This document shows positions 29,801-44,800 of a stretch of 64,000 nucleotides of DNA, piece after piece. This DNA is from Sphingobacteriales bacterium (GTDB lineage Bacteria > Bacteroidota > Bacteroidia > Chitinophagales > Chitinophagaceae), in NCBI GenBank assembly GCA_027484425.1, contig JAIXSZ010000009.1, positions 1 through 64,000 of the forward strand, read 5' to 3'. Within the stretch, counting starts at the first letter, position 1; each line of letters starts with the position of its first letter. A model generated the notes under the pieces. That model was not told where the DNA came from, ran no database searches, and saw only the letters and a program-made list of their open reading frames with translations. Both the position numbers and the translations under genes were made by a program.

Positions 29801-32800
29801 TAATGGTGCGAACGTAGGTTCAAATACCAATACAAGTTTGGTTGCAACAGATGTAAATACTGTATTTACTCATCCTACTAACCCTAGTACTTATCAGGTT
29901 GGTCTTTCTGGAACCTACACAGTGGGAAGTGGTGGTAACTTCTCTACGATTACTGCTGCTGCTGCTGCCTATAATAGTCAATGCTTGAATGGTGCGGTAG
30001 TATACGAGCTCATTACTCCTACATACCCTAGTGAATCATTCCCCATTACTTTCAACAATAATGCATTTGCTAGTGCTACAAACAGTCTTACTATCAGACC
30101 CGCGGCTTCTGTAAATGCTACTGTGACAGGTCCTAATACTAATAGTGCAATGTTCAAATTGTTCAATGCACGTTTCATAAATTTTGATGGTATCAACACT
30201 GGAGGAAGGAGTCTAACACTTACCAGTACTTCTACAACAACTTATGCAAATATCTGGTTGGCAAGTACAAGTGGTACAGGGCCAGGATGCAGAAATATTG
30301 GCTTAAGGAATATGAATATAGTTGGTGGTTCAAATGCGATTACCAACTACGGAATATTAGCTGGTATGGACAACGGTACTTTTCCAACAACAGCTTCAGG
30401 ACAGGATAATGATAGTGTTACAATAGAAGGTAATATTTTCACAAGAAATTTTCATTGCATATTCGCTAGTGGTACTGCTTCGGGTGCTTCTGTTGGCGGT
30501 TTAGACAATTGGGTAATTAATAATAATACATTCGGTCCTGCTACTTACAATGCCAGCACAGTAAACGGATATAGAGATATCATGTTGACTAACATGGTCA
30601 ATCCTGTTATTTCAAATAATACTTTCCGTAATTTGGGTATCACAACTTCTGCTAACTCTGTAGCAGGTGTTTATATGAGTAGTGGTGTACGTGGAGGTGT
30701 GGTAAATAATAATTTGTTTGAAAACATAACTTCCAACTCCGCATCTACAGGTACATTGGCTAATACTGCAATTTATTTTGGTACTACATGTCTGGATGGT
30801 GTTATAACAAGAAACACTATTAGAAATGTATCTAACTCTTTCCCATCGTCAGGTGGTGGTGCTAGAGGTATCATTTTAACTATATCTAATACTTTCTCTA
30901 ATACATTGATTGCCAATAACCTTATTTCGGATATTAAGTGTTTTTCGCAAACTGCTGTAGCTTTTTATCCGATAGGAATTGCAATAGAAAGTGGTACGGG
31001 TTTGGTAAGAGTATATCACAATACTGTACATTTGAGTGGTAACTTTAATGGATGGAATGCAGCGACTGGTTCTGCTTGTTTTTATACCAATTCGGCTAGC
31101 GGTAATCTTGATGTTAGAAACAACATTTTCGTAAATCAGTATGATAATACAGCTTCTGGAACTGATAAGGGATGGGCATTTTATACAACTGCTACTTTTA
31201 CAGGCTTCAATAATTTGGACTATAATAACTATTTTGTAAGTGGTCCTAATGTGTTAGCATTTACTTCAGCCGATAGATTATCTCTTTCTGAATTGCAGAC
31301 TTTGTACGGTGGTAACATTAATAGTAGAAACAGGATGCCAGCGTTTGTAAGTGCAACTAACCTTAGATTGCAAAATACATCTGCCAATGTTCCTATGGCA
31401 TCTGGTATAAATGTGGGTATCACTAATGATATAGATGGTACCACACGAGCAACAGTTAATCCTGTGTTAGGTGGTCATGAATTACAATTGTGCACCTCTA
31501 TTACTGCGGGAACAGTAACACCGACAGTTGCTTCTTTCTGCGGTTCTGGTAGTACTACAATTACTGCTGCAGGTGCAACATCTGGACAAACGATGCAGTG
31601 GAGATCTTCTACAGACAGCGTAACATGGACAAACATAGCTGGAGCAACAACCGCTACTTATGTTATTCCAACAGCGCTTACAACAACAACCTTTTACAGA
31701 TTCGTCAACAGTTGTACATTTACTGCATTTGCAGATTCTGCTACTACTAAAGTTACTATCAATGTAATACCTACTGCAGTTACAGTAGCTGGTGGTGGTG
31801 GTTTCTGTGGTTCTACCACACTTACGGCTTCCGGTGGTGTTGGTGGTTCTATTTACTACCAGGGTACTACTTCTAACGGTACTTCTACTGCTACACTGTC
31901 TTCTTCTGAGGTTGTATCTGCTACAGGTACCTATTATTTCAGAGCTAGGTCTTCAGGTGGTTGCTGGGGTACACAGGGTAGTGCCAATGTGACAATAGAT
32001 GCTTTGCCAGGAACTGTAACGATTGCAGGTGCTGGTACCTTCTGCGGTAGTGCTACACTGACTGGTACAGGTGGTGCTGGTGGTACTATTTATTTCCAAG
32101 GCACTACTTCTGGTGGTACATCTACAGCAGTAGGTGCAGTAGGTACGGCTACTGCAACTGGTACTTATTATTTCAGATCTCGCTCATCAGTTGGTTGCTG
32201 GGGACCTGAAACAAGTGTGGCAGTTACTATTAATCCTCTTCCTGCTGCTGTAACTGTAACAGGAGGTGGTACCTATTGCGGTAGCAGGTTGTTGATAGCC
32301 GCTGGTGGTGCTGGTGGTGCATTCTACTATCAAGGAGCTACTTCAGGCGGTACATCAACGGCTTCTCCGTTCGGAACTGCACTGATAACTACATCAGGAA
32401 CTTATTATTTTAGATCTCGTACAACGTTAGGATGTTGGGGGCCAGAGGGTAGCGCAAACGTTACCATTAATCCTATACCATCGGCTGCACCTACAAACAA
32501 CAGCCCGATATGCTTGGGCGGAACAGTTACTCTGAGCGCTAACCCAGGTGCAAATACTAGTGTGTACACATGGAGTGGTCCATCACTAACAGCTACAACA
32601 GGCGTAACAACAACTGCTAATCCAACAACAACGTCAGTATATTCACTTACGGTAAGTGATGGATCTGGAAACGCGGGATGTAGCCCAACGACAGTATATA
32701 CTACTTCAGTAAGTGTAATATCTGCGCCAGTGGTAGCTAGTATATCTGCATCTACATCTTTCTTGTGTGTGGGTTCTCCTATAACTTTTACGGCTGGTTC

Positions 32801-35800
32801 TGTAGCTGGCTCTGGTGCACTTAGTTCTTATAACTGGACTGGTCCTAATGGATATAGTGCGACCACTGCCACGAATAGCGTGGTATTTACACCAACAACA
32901 TCGGCATCTACAGGTGCCTATTCTGTAACCGTAACTTACCCTGGTAATGGATGTACTAGTAGTCCAGTAGCAACTGCACCATCAGTAACTGTAAATTCGA
33001 GACCTACGATAGCTGGAGTAACAGCTTCCTCTTCATTGTTGTGTATAGGTACCGACCTGACATTGACAGCTGGTGCTGTAACTGGATCTGGTTCTTTACT
33101 GTCTTACAACTGGGCTGGACCTAATGGATTTACTGACGTAACAGCTACAAATACATCTACTCTAGTAACAACAACTGCTGCGCAAAGTGGTGTATACTCG
33201 GTGACTGTAACCTATCCCGGTGCAGGATGTAATAGCACAGTATCGGTAACATCTCCTTCTGTAACCGTAAATCCATTGCCGACTGTGGCAAGTATTACTC
33301 CATCTACTACCAACATTTGTGCTGGATCAAATTTGATACTCACTGCAGGAGCGGTGACTGGCACTGGAGCATTAACATCTTATAACTGGAGTGGACCGAA
33401 TAGTTACAGTGCTACAACTACTGCCAACAATGTTACGTATACAGTGCCAAACACATCTGCTTCTGGAGTGTATTCGTTGTCTGTGACATATGCTGGTACC
33501 GGATGTAACAGTACTGTTCGTACTACAAGCCCTGCGGTTACTGTTAATGCAGTACCTACAGTAGCATCAATTACTCCTTCATCAAACAATTTGTGTGTCG
33601 GAACACCACTTACACTAACTGCTGGTGCAGTAACCGGTAGTGGTACTATAACTTCATATAACTGGAGTGGTCCTAATGGATACAGTGCGACAACAGTTGC
33701 TAGCAGTGCAGTGTTTACACCAACTACAACTGCGGCAAGTGGTAACTATTCTCTTACCGTAACATATGCTGGAACTGGCTGTAATAGTACAATGCGGGTT
33801 ACATCACCAGCTGTGACGGTAAATGCCGTTCCAACTGTAGCAAGTATCAGCACATCGACAAATAACATGTGTGTGGGCTCGCCGTTAGTATTAACAGCAG
33901 GTGCTATATCAGGAACTGGTACTTTGGTGTCTTATAACTGGAGTGGTCCTAATGGCTATAGTGCAACAACAGCAGTAAATACAGCAACATTAACTCCAAC
34001 TTCTACGGCTGCTAGTGGTAACTACTCTGTGTCTGTGACCTATGCAGGAACAGGTTGTAACAGTACAACCGTTGCTACGTCGTCTGCAGTGACAGTTAAT
34101 GCATTGCCATCAATAGCATCAATAACTTCATCATCTAACAACTTGTGCGTAGGCACTCCTGTGACATTTACCGGAGGATCGGTAACTGGAACTGGCTCAC
34201 TTGTATCCTATAATTGGAGTGGTCCTAATAGTTTTAGTACTACTACATCCGCAAATACCACTTCATTTACTACGACCACATCAGCACAGAGTGGTGTTTA
34301 TTCACTTACTGTAACTTACCCTGGTACGGGTTGTACTAGCAACGCGGTAACAACATCGCCAGCTATTACTGTGAATAATTTGCCTAATGTGGCTAGTATT
34401 ACTGCATCTACTACACAAATCTGTACTGGCTCAACAATTACTTTGACAGCAGGAACAGCATCTGGTACTGGAGTGCTTGGTTCTTATAACTGGACGGGTC
34501 CTAATGGTTTCTCGACAACTACATCTGGCAACTCTACAGCTGTAACTACTACTACTACTGCTCAGAGTGGTATATATAGTTTGACAGTAACTTATCCAGG
34601 CACTGGTTGTATAAGTAATAAAGTAACTACTCCGACTATTACCGTAAACAACATACCAAGTGTAACAGGAATTAATTTGTCTGCTTCAACACTTTGTGCT
34701 GGTTCAGTACTAACATTAAACAGTGTGGGCGCTACTGGTACTGGTACTGTAGTTTCTTATAATTGGTCTGGTCCGAATTCTTATTCAAGTACATCATCTA
34801 CTTCTAGTCAGACATACACTGTGCCAGGAGTATTGGCAAGTGGTGTGTATAGTTTAAACATTACTTACCCTGGTACAGGTTGTACCAGCAATACAGTAGC
34901 ATCAAGTACACTGACAGTAAATGCTACACCGATAGTATATAATGTAACTGGAGGAGGTGCTTATTGCTCTGGCGGATCAGGTGTGCCTGTTGGAGTATCA
35001 AACTCTCAGCATACTGCAACTTATCAGCTTTATCGTGATGGTGCGGCTATTGGAAGCCCACTTACTGGTATAAATGGTCCTTTGAGTTTTGGTCTTCAGA
35101 CAGTTGCTGGAACGTACTCTGTACAAGCAACTAATATTGCTAATGCATGTAACAGCAATATGTCGGGTACTACTTCGGTGTCAACTAGTTCTTCGCCTAA
35201 TGTGTATACAATAACAGGTGGTGGTACCTACTGTGAAGGCGGTACTGGTTTTGCAATTGGGCTTTCTGGTTCAGATGTAGGTGTTACTTATCAGTTGTAT
35301 CGCGATGGTATACTCGTGGGAAGCTTTGTAACAGGTACTGGCAGTGCAATAAGTTTTGGTTTGCAGACTGCTGATGGTAACTATACTGTAGTGGCAAATC
35401 CTGGTGCAACTTGTTCGCTTACCATGACTGGTACTTCTGTTGTTAATATGTTGCCTGCACCAAATGTATACGATATGACAGGTGGTGGAACAATATGTGC
35501 TGGAGATGCTGGTGTGAATGTAGGACTGGAATGGTCTGTAATTGGCATCAACTATCAGCTATATAGAGGTTCAACAATGGTAGGAAGTGCTGCGGCAGGT
35601 GTAACTGGTCCAATTAATTTTGGATTGATAAACACAGCAGGTACCTATACTATACTTGCAACTAACGCGATAACAGGCTGTACTAGCAATATGGATAGCA
35701 GTGCAGTGATAATAGTAAATCCTGCTCCTGCAACATTTAATGTTACTGGTGGTGGAACCACATGTTTTGGTACGGGATCTGTAACAGTTGGTCTTGATGG

Positions 35801-38800
35801 TTCATTGTCTGGACATACTTATCAATTGTATAATGGTTCTGCGGCAGTAGGTACTCCTGTAGCGGGAACTGGCGGTGCAATAACTTTTGGTGCTCAGAAT
35901 GTTACTGGCATATATAGTGTTGCTGCTACTAACACAGCCACTAGTTGTACTGGTGGTATGAATGGTTCTGCAACAGTGATCATCACTCCTGCTCCAACTG
36001 CGTATTTGGTAGCTGGTGGTGGTACTTACTGTAATGGTGGAACTGGTTTTGTGATATCATTGTCTAATACCAATACTGGTGTAAACTACCAATTATACAA
36101 TGGTTCATCTCCAGTAGGATCTCCAGTAGCGGGTACTGGTGCAGCAATCAACTTTGGAATGCAAACAGCCGCTGGAACTTACTCAGTATTTGCTACTAAC
36201 ACTTCCACTACATGTACTGGTGGCATGACAGGAACTGCTACAATAGTAGCGAACCCATTGCCTACAGCATATGCTGTGACAGGTGGCGGCCAGTACTGTG
36301 CAAGTAGCACTGGTTTAAATGTTGGCTTGTCATTCTCAAATACAGGTATTAATTATCAATTATACAATGGTTCTACCGCACTAGGTACTCCAGTAGCTGG
36401 TACAGGTGCAGCGATATCATTTGGAGAGCAGACATTAGCAGGTGTGTACACAGTAATGGCAACAAATGCCACAACATCATGTACTAATGGAATGACTGGA
36501 AGTGCAACCGTAGTGGTAAATCCATTGCCAATAGCAGCAAACATTACAGGTGGTGGAAACTTCTGTGCGGGTGCAGCTGGTGTACTAGTAGGTTTAGATG
36601 CGTCGCAAGTAGACGTTAGCTATCAATTATATAACGGTGTGTCAACTGTAGGTACTCCAATAGCAGGTACAGGTAGCTCAATATCGTTCGGTATGCAAGC
36701 AACTGCTGGTAGTTACAGTGTGATAGCTACAAATAATACGACTACTTGTGTTAACAACATGAGCGGTGTGGCTACGGTTGTAGTAAATCCTTTACCAACT
36801 ACATATGTAGTGACTGGCGGCGGAAACTATTGCTCAGGTGGCACAGGTGTAGCGGTAGGACTTAATGGTTCTGATGCTGGCATTACCTATCAGTTGTATG
36901 TAGGTAGTACAGCAACTGGTGCTCCTGTATCAGGAACTGGTGGTGTTATCACTTTTGGCTCTCACACTGCCGCTGGTGTTTATTCTGTAGCAGCTATTAA
37001 CACAGCTACAACATGTACTAGCGGAATGTTTGGAACAACAGCAGTGGTAATAAGCCCACTTCCTGCAGCACACACTGTAACAGGTGGTGGTAGCTATTGT
37101 TTTGGTGGTACGGGTGTAGTGATAGGACTGAGCAGTAGTAACCCAGGTATCAACTATCAACTATATAATGGCATTGCTCCTGTAAGTGGCATAGTGCCAG
37201 GTACAGGTGTTTCTCTGACTTTTGGTTTACAAACAGGTGCTGGTACCTATACCGTACTTGCTACGAATACTGTAACAACATGTACAAGAGCAATGACTGG
37301 AAGTGCAAACGTTGTAGTAAATACATTGCCTACTCAGTATAACGTAACAGGTGGTGGAATTTACTGTGAAAACGGTGTAGGTGTACCTGTAGGACTAGCT
37401 AACTCACAAGTTGGTGTGACATATACGCTTTACAAAGGTATAGATGCAATAGGTAGTCCAGTAGCAGGTACTGGTGCTCCAATATCGTTTGGTAATCAAA
37501 CGCTGGCTGGCACATATACTGCTGTAGCGACTAACAACACTACCGGATGTAACAATAACATGACTAGCAATGCTCTAGTGACTATCAACCCTGCGCCTAC
37601 AGCATATACTGTGACTGGTGGTGGCAGTTACTGCTCTGGTGGTTCGGGTGTAGCTGTAGGATTAAGTGGTTCGAATGTAGGTATTACTTATAGATTATAT
37701 AACGGAGCCTCATTGATTGGAAGTCCAGTATCTGGTACAGGTGCGGCACTAGACTTTGGTTCACAATTAACTGCAGGTACTTACACAGTACTTGCTACAA
37801 ACAATGTTACTCTTTGTAATAATCCAATGTCTTCGTCTGTAGCGGTTGTGATAAATGCACTACCAATAGTATATAATATGACAGGTGGCGGTGGATACTG
37901 TGTAGGAGGCAATGGCGTGAGTGTTGGTCTTGCCAACTCACAATCTGGTGTCAACTATCAGTTGTATCGCGGTCCATCTTTGGTAGGTACTCCTGTAGCA
38001 GGAACAGGTGCTGCAATTACATTTGGATTGCAGACAGTTGCTGGTACGTATTCAGTATTGGCAACTAATGCAAGTACTGGTTGTACCAGAGTTATGGGCA
38101 CTACTGCAGCTGTGGTAGTGAATACATTGCCAGCAGTGTCAACTGTATATGGTGGTGGTGGATACTGCGCTGGTGGGCCAGGTGTACACATAGGCGTAGA
38201 AGCTACAGAAGCCGGTGTTAACTATCAATTATATCAAGGTATATCAGCCATAGGTACTCCATTAATTGGAACCGGTGGTGGTATTGACTTTGGTGAAGTA
38301 TTTGTGTCGGGTACGTACTCCGTGCAAGCGACTAATGCTTTGACAGGTTGTGTAGCAAATATGTCTGGCACTGCAACCGTAGTTATCAATACTCCACCTG
38401 CAGCATTTGCTGTAACTGGTGGTGGTACTTATTGTGCAGGCGGTGCAGGTGTGCCAATAGGTTTAAGTGGTTCTGCAGTTGGAACTGAATATCGTTTGTA
38501 TAACGGTAGTACTGCATTGGGTAGTCCGGTATCCGGTACTGGTGTAGCTATATCATTTGGCAATCAAGTGGCAGTAGGTACATACACTGTAAGAGCTACC
38601 GGAACGACAACATCTTGCACAACCAATATGACGGGTAGTGCTACTGTAAGTATCAACAGTAACCCTATTGCATATGATGTAGTAGGTGGTGGTACTCTTT
38701 GTCCTGGTGGCAGTGGCGCAAACATAACATTAGCTGGATCTCAGATAGGAATCACTTACCAGTTGTACATGGGTGCAACTACGATGGGTACTCCTGTAAC

Positions 38801-41800
38801 TGGTAGTGGTGGAGTACTGAATATGGGTACTTTCACAACTGCAGGTTCTTACTCAGCAGTAGCTACGAACACACTAACAGGTTGCACTACTAACATGAAC
38901 GGTAGCACTACAATATCTTACCTCACATTGCCAGCTGTATATGCTGTAACGGGTGGTGGTAACTATTGTTCTGGTGGTTCTGGATCTGCAGTAGGTCTTG
39001 CTGGTTCTGAGGTTGGAATAACTTACCAGTTGTACAACGGTGCAACTGTGATGGGTACTGTTGTAGGTTCTGGTTCTTCTATTGATTTTGGATTACAAAC
39101 TATAGCTGGTACATACACTGTAGTAGCTACAAATACAGCATCTACATGTACAAGTAACATGTCGGGCAGTGCAACGGTAGGTATCAATGACCTTCCAGTG
39201 ATATACCTTGTAACTGGTGGTGGTAACTATTGTGCTGGTGGTAGTGGCTATGCAGTGATTCTTAATGGTTCTCAAAGTGGCGTGAATTATCAATTGTTTA
39301 ATGGTACTTCGCCTGTAGGTTCGGCAATATCAGGTACTGGTTTGTCAATAGATTTCGGTCTACAAGCTGCTGCAGGTTTCTATTCTGTTCGTGCTACCAA
39401 TGCTACTACGGGTTGCTCAAGAGTAATGGCAGGTACACCTGAAATAATTGTTCATTCTTTGCCAGTCGTTCACACTGTAACAGGTGGTGGTAACTTCTGC
39501 TCTGGTGCGAGTGGTGTTGAGGTAGGTCTTACTAGCTCAGCAACAGGTGTAGATTATCGCTTGTACAACAGTGGCGTACTAGTAGGTGCTGCAATAGCTG
39601 GAAATGGCTCAGCACTTAGCTTTGGTAATCAAACAGCACCTGGTATATATACAGTTCAGGCTATCAATACTGGTACTGGTTGTACTAGCAACATGTCGGG
39701 CAGTGCTACTGTAGTAGTTAATCCTTTGCCAGCTGCCTATGCAGTGACTGGTGGTGGTAGCTATTGCAATGGTGGTGCTGGTGTATCGGTAGGACTTACG
39801 CTTTCTTCAATTGGTGTTAGTTATCAGTTGTATTTGGATGGTGTGGCTTCAGGGTCACCTGTAGCTGGTGATGGTACTTCTCTTGATTTCGGTATGAAAA
39901 CTGCATCTGGCAACTACACAGTAGGTGCAGTGACAGCTGCCACAGGTTGTGCGCGCACAATGACGGGGTCAGTGGCAGTTAGCATTAATCCGTTGCCCTC
40001 TGTTTATACTGTAGAAGGAAGCGGTAGCTATTGTACTGGTACGGAAGGTGTGAATGTTACTCTAAGCAATTCTAACACGGGTATAACGTACACGTTATAT
40101 AATGGCTTAGTTACTTCAGGTGCGCCGCTTGCGGGTACTGGTGGTGCTTTGGATTTTGGTCCTCGTACTGCAGGTAACTATTCTATAATTGCTATAAATG
40201 ACATTACAAGTTGTCAAAGCACGATGAACGGTAGTGCTACGATTACTGCTTCTCCCGCTCCAGTGGCTTATTCAGTGACTGGTGGAGGTGCACATTGTGC
40301 AGGTAGCACTGGTGTGGCAGTAGGCTTAGCAGGTTCACAGCCTAATGTAAACTATACGTTATATAATGGCGTGACTTCAACAGGTGTTGTAGTTGCCGGT
40401 ACTGGTTCTGCGATCAGCTTCGGTTTACAGCCAATAGCAGGCATGTATACAGTAAGAGCACAAAATACACTGACTACATGTACTAATAATATGACAGGTA
40501 GTGCTACAGTATCAGTTAATGTGTTGCCAGTGGCATATAACATAACTGGTGGTGGTAACTATTGTGCAGGTGGAGCTGGTGTAACAGTGGGATTGTCAGG
40601 TTCACAATCTGGCAACATTTATCAGCTTTATAAAAATGGAACGGCACTTGGTGCTCCTATTTCTGGTACTGGTACTGCACTTAACTTCGGTACTATGTTT
40701 GACAATGGTTCGTACACTGCTGTTGCTATTAATGCTTCTACTTCTTGCTCTAGAGCAATGACTGGAAGTGCTACGGTCAATGTAAATTCATTACCTACAG
40801 TATACACAGTATCTGGTGGTGGTTCTTATTGTGCAGGTGGTACAGGAGTAAATGTATTGTTGAGTGGTTCTACTACTGGTGTAAACTATCGTTTGTATAA
40901 CGGTACAACTGCATCAAGTCCATGGATTAACGGTAATGGTTCTGCATTGAGTTTCGGAGCACAGACAGCAGCTGGTGTTTATACAGTAGTTGCTACTGCT
41001 GTAGGTTCTGGTTGTTCAAACGTTATGAGCAGCAGTGCTACAGTATCAGTTAATGCGCTGCCTTCATTGCAGATTGTATCTGGTGGTGGTGCTTATTGTG
41101 CGGGTGGTGCAGGTGTGAACGTAGGATTAACAGCTACTGAATCTGGTATCAACTATACACTTTACAATGGTTCAACAGCAACAGGCGCTGCCATAAGCGG
41201 TGCAGGTGGTGCTATCAGTTTCGGTAACATGACTAATGCTGGCACCTATACGGTAGCTGCTGTAAACAATACTACTGGTTGTACTAACAATATGTCGGGT
41301 TCAGCAACAGTTGTTGTAAATCCGCTACCAATTGTACATTCTGTAATAGGTGGTGGTGCTTACTGCAACGGTGGTACTGGTGTAGAGGTGGCACTGTCAG
41401 GTTCTCAGACTGGTGTAACTTATCAGTTATATAATGGTTCTACACCAGTGGGTGGTGTACTGAATGGTACCGGTGATATATTGTCTTATGGATTGCAAAC
41501 AGCAGTAGGTGCTTATAGTATAATCGCTACTAATACTACTACTGCTTGCGTAAGAAGTATGTCTGGAACTGCTACAGTTTCGCTCAATTCATTACCTGCC
41601 GTGTATTCAGTGATTGGCGGTGGTAATTATTGTAACGGTGGTACAGGTGTTAACGTAGGATTGAGTAATTCACAATTGGGTGTTAACTACATGCTTTACA
41701 GAGGTTCTGTAGCTACAGGCACTACAGTAGCCGGTACAGGTGCGGCAATAAGCTTCGGAATGCAGACAGCTGCTGGCGACTATACAGTAATGGCAGTAAA

Positions 41801-44800
41801 TGCTACTACAGCTTGTACTGCTACTATGTCAGGAAGCAAAACAGTTATTGTTAATGCTCTACCTACACAGTACTCAGTTTCTGCTGGTGGTAACTATTGT
41901 CCTGGAGGTTCTGGTCTTGGCGTTACTTTGAGTGGTTCAGATGCTGGCGTTACTTATCGCTTATATAGTGGTGCTACAATGATAGGTGCTGCAGTAGAAG
42001 GTACAGGTGGTGCAATCGACTTCGGTATGCAACTAGCCGGTAACTATACCATTGAGGCTACTAACAATGTAACATCTTGTGTAACTACGATGACCGGTAC
42101 ATCTGCTATCAGTACACACAATTTGCCACTAGCATACACCGTAACTGGTGGTGGAAGCTATTGTGCGGATGGTACTGGAGTTGAAGTAGGTTTAAGTAAC
42201 TCACAAATAGGCGTAAGTTACATGTTGTATAATGGTGCTGAAACGGTGGGCAGTGCAGTATTAGGTACCGGCAACGCTATAACTTTTGGTAACAGAACAG
42301 CTGGTAACTATAATGTAAAAGCTACTAACACAACAACTGGTTGTGAGAATAATATGACGGGTTCAGTTACAGTTAACACGAATTCACTACCTAATCAGTA
42401 TGATGTGACAGGCGGCGGTAACTATTGCGCTGGTGGTACAGGTGTTATGGTTTCTATTTCTGGATCTCAAACAGGTGTTAACTATCGCCTATACAATGGT
42501 CCTACAGCTGTGGGTAGTATTGTATCAGGTAATGGTCTTGGATTAAACTTTGGAATGCAAACTGCTGCAGGTTCTTACACTGTAAGAGCAATAAATGCGA
42601 CAACAGGTTGCCAGCAAGTAATGAACGGTTCAGCTAGTGTAATAGTTAACACATTGCCAGCTACTTACACCGTAACAGGTGGCGGTAATTATTGCGCTGG
42701 TGGCACAGGTGTTAATGTAGGTATTGCTGGATCTGAAACAGGCATCAGCTACCAACTATACAGCGGTTCATCAATGATAGGATCTGCAATAGATGGTACA
42801 GGTGCTGCTTTAGACTTTGGTGCTCAGACAGGTGCTGGCAACTATATGGTGGTAGCGACAAATGCGGCTACTTCTTGTACGGCTAATATGTCTGGTGTAG
42901 CATCGGTAGCAGTAAATGCTTTACCTGAGTTGTATACGCTTAGCAGCAGTGCATCAGGTTATTGTGCTGGTGGTAATGGTGTTACATTCAATCTTTCTGG
43001 TTCTCAGAATGGTGTTTCATATACATTGTATAATGGAACTACTCCATCTGGGGCTGCAGTAGTTGGTACGGGTTCTGGTGTAAGTTTTGGTTTGCGTACT
43101 CCAGCTGGAGCTTATAAAGTAGTGGCTACAAGTATGTCTAATGGTTGTACAATAGATATGAATGGTACACCTTCTGTGACCATCAATCCATTGCCTACAG
43201 TGTTTACGGTGACTGGTGGTGGCAGCTATTGTGCAGGTGGTACTGGTGTTGCAGTAGGTATGATAGGTACACAAACAGGAGTTAACTACAACTTGTATAG
43301 AGGTGCTACACTAATGTCTACTGTTGCTGGTACAGGTGATGCTATAAGCTTCGGTAACATGTTATCAGGCACTTACACAGTTGTGGCTATGAATACTGCT
43401 ACTAACTGTAGAAACAATATGGCAAGCGGTGCGGCGGTTGTGGCTAATCCTCTACCATCTCAATTTGCGATCACTGGTGGTGGTCAGTACTGTGAAGGAG
43501 GTACTGGTGTAGCTATAGGTTTAGCTGGTTCTTCAGCTACTGCATCGTACACATTGTATAATGGTGCCACTGCAGTAGGAACGCCAGTAACTGGTACAGG
43601 TGGTGTAATTAACTTTGGTGTGTTCACTACTGCAGGTGATTATACTGTGATGGCTACCAACAACACTACGCTGTGCGGAGTAACTATGACAGGTACAGCA
43701 TCGGTAGTCGTTAATGCTACTCCTACATCTTATAATGTGACTGGTGGTGGTAGCTATTGTGCAGGTGGTACTGGTGTAACTGTAGGTCTAGAAGGCTCTG
43801 CAATAGGTATCAATTATCGTTTGTACAATGGTAGTACAGCAGTAGGTGCTGCAGTTGCTGGTACAGGTGCCGCAATTAACTTCGGTACATTTACTAATGC
43901 TGGTACTTATACTGTAGTAGCCTCTAATCCAGCTACAGCTTGTAGCAAAACGATGACAGGAAGTGCTACAATCAGCATTAATGCATTACCTACTGTTTAT
44001 ACTGTAACTGGTGGCGGTAATTATTGTCCAGGTGGAAGTGGTGTTGTAGTAGGGCTCTCTGGTTCTGTATCTGGTGTCACTTACAGCTTAAATAGAGGTG
44101 GTTCTGTAGTTGCAACTGCTACTGGTACAGGTTCTGCTATCAACTTTGGTATGCAATCTGTAGAAGGTTCTTATTCAGCGTCAGCGGTATCAGTATCAGG
44201 TTGCTCACGCAACATGACAGGTGCAGTATCGGTAGGTATAACAACACCTGTTACACCGTCGGTTACACTTGCGTCTTCTACTGGTGATACAGTTTGTGCT
44301 GGTACTCCTGTTGTATTCAATACCACTCAAGTAAACGGTGGAAGCACTCCTTCTTATGAATGGAAAGTAAATGGAGCAGTGGTATCAACCATATCAAGCA
44401 CTTACACCTATGTTCCTGCAAATGGTGATGTGGTATCTGTAACGCTGAATAGTAGTGCAGCTTGTGCTACACCTGCAACAGCAACAGCAGCTAAAACAAT
44501 TACTGTCAATGCTAATCAGACACCAGCTGTCGCTACTATGTTGTCGATAGGCGATACAGTTTGTACAGGTACTGTGGTAACGTTTACTGCATCAAGTATA
44601 TATGGAGGAACAGCTCCTTCTTATACATGGGTTAAAAACGGAATGCCAGTAGGTACTGGTGCTGTGTATGCTTATGCGCCAGTAAATGGCGATGTGGTAT
44701 ACTGCCGCATGACAAGTAATTACGCTTGTCGTACTGCTACACTTGTAACTGGTGAAGCTGATACAATGAAGGTGGTAGCTCCTGTAGCTCCAGAGGTGAC

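Noticed and set aside
34929-44246. Array resembling a CRISPR or microsatellite at first sight
   Set aside because: The period is ~266 bp, in frame, and encodes a protein repeat; there are no short identical repeats with unique spacers.
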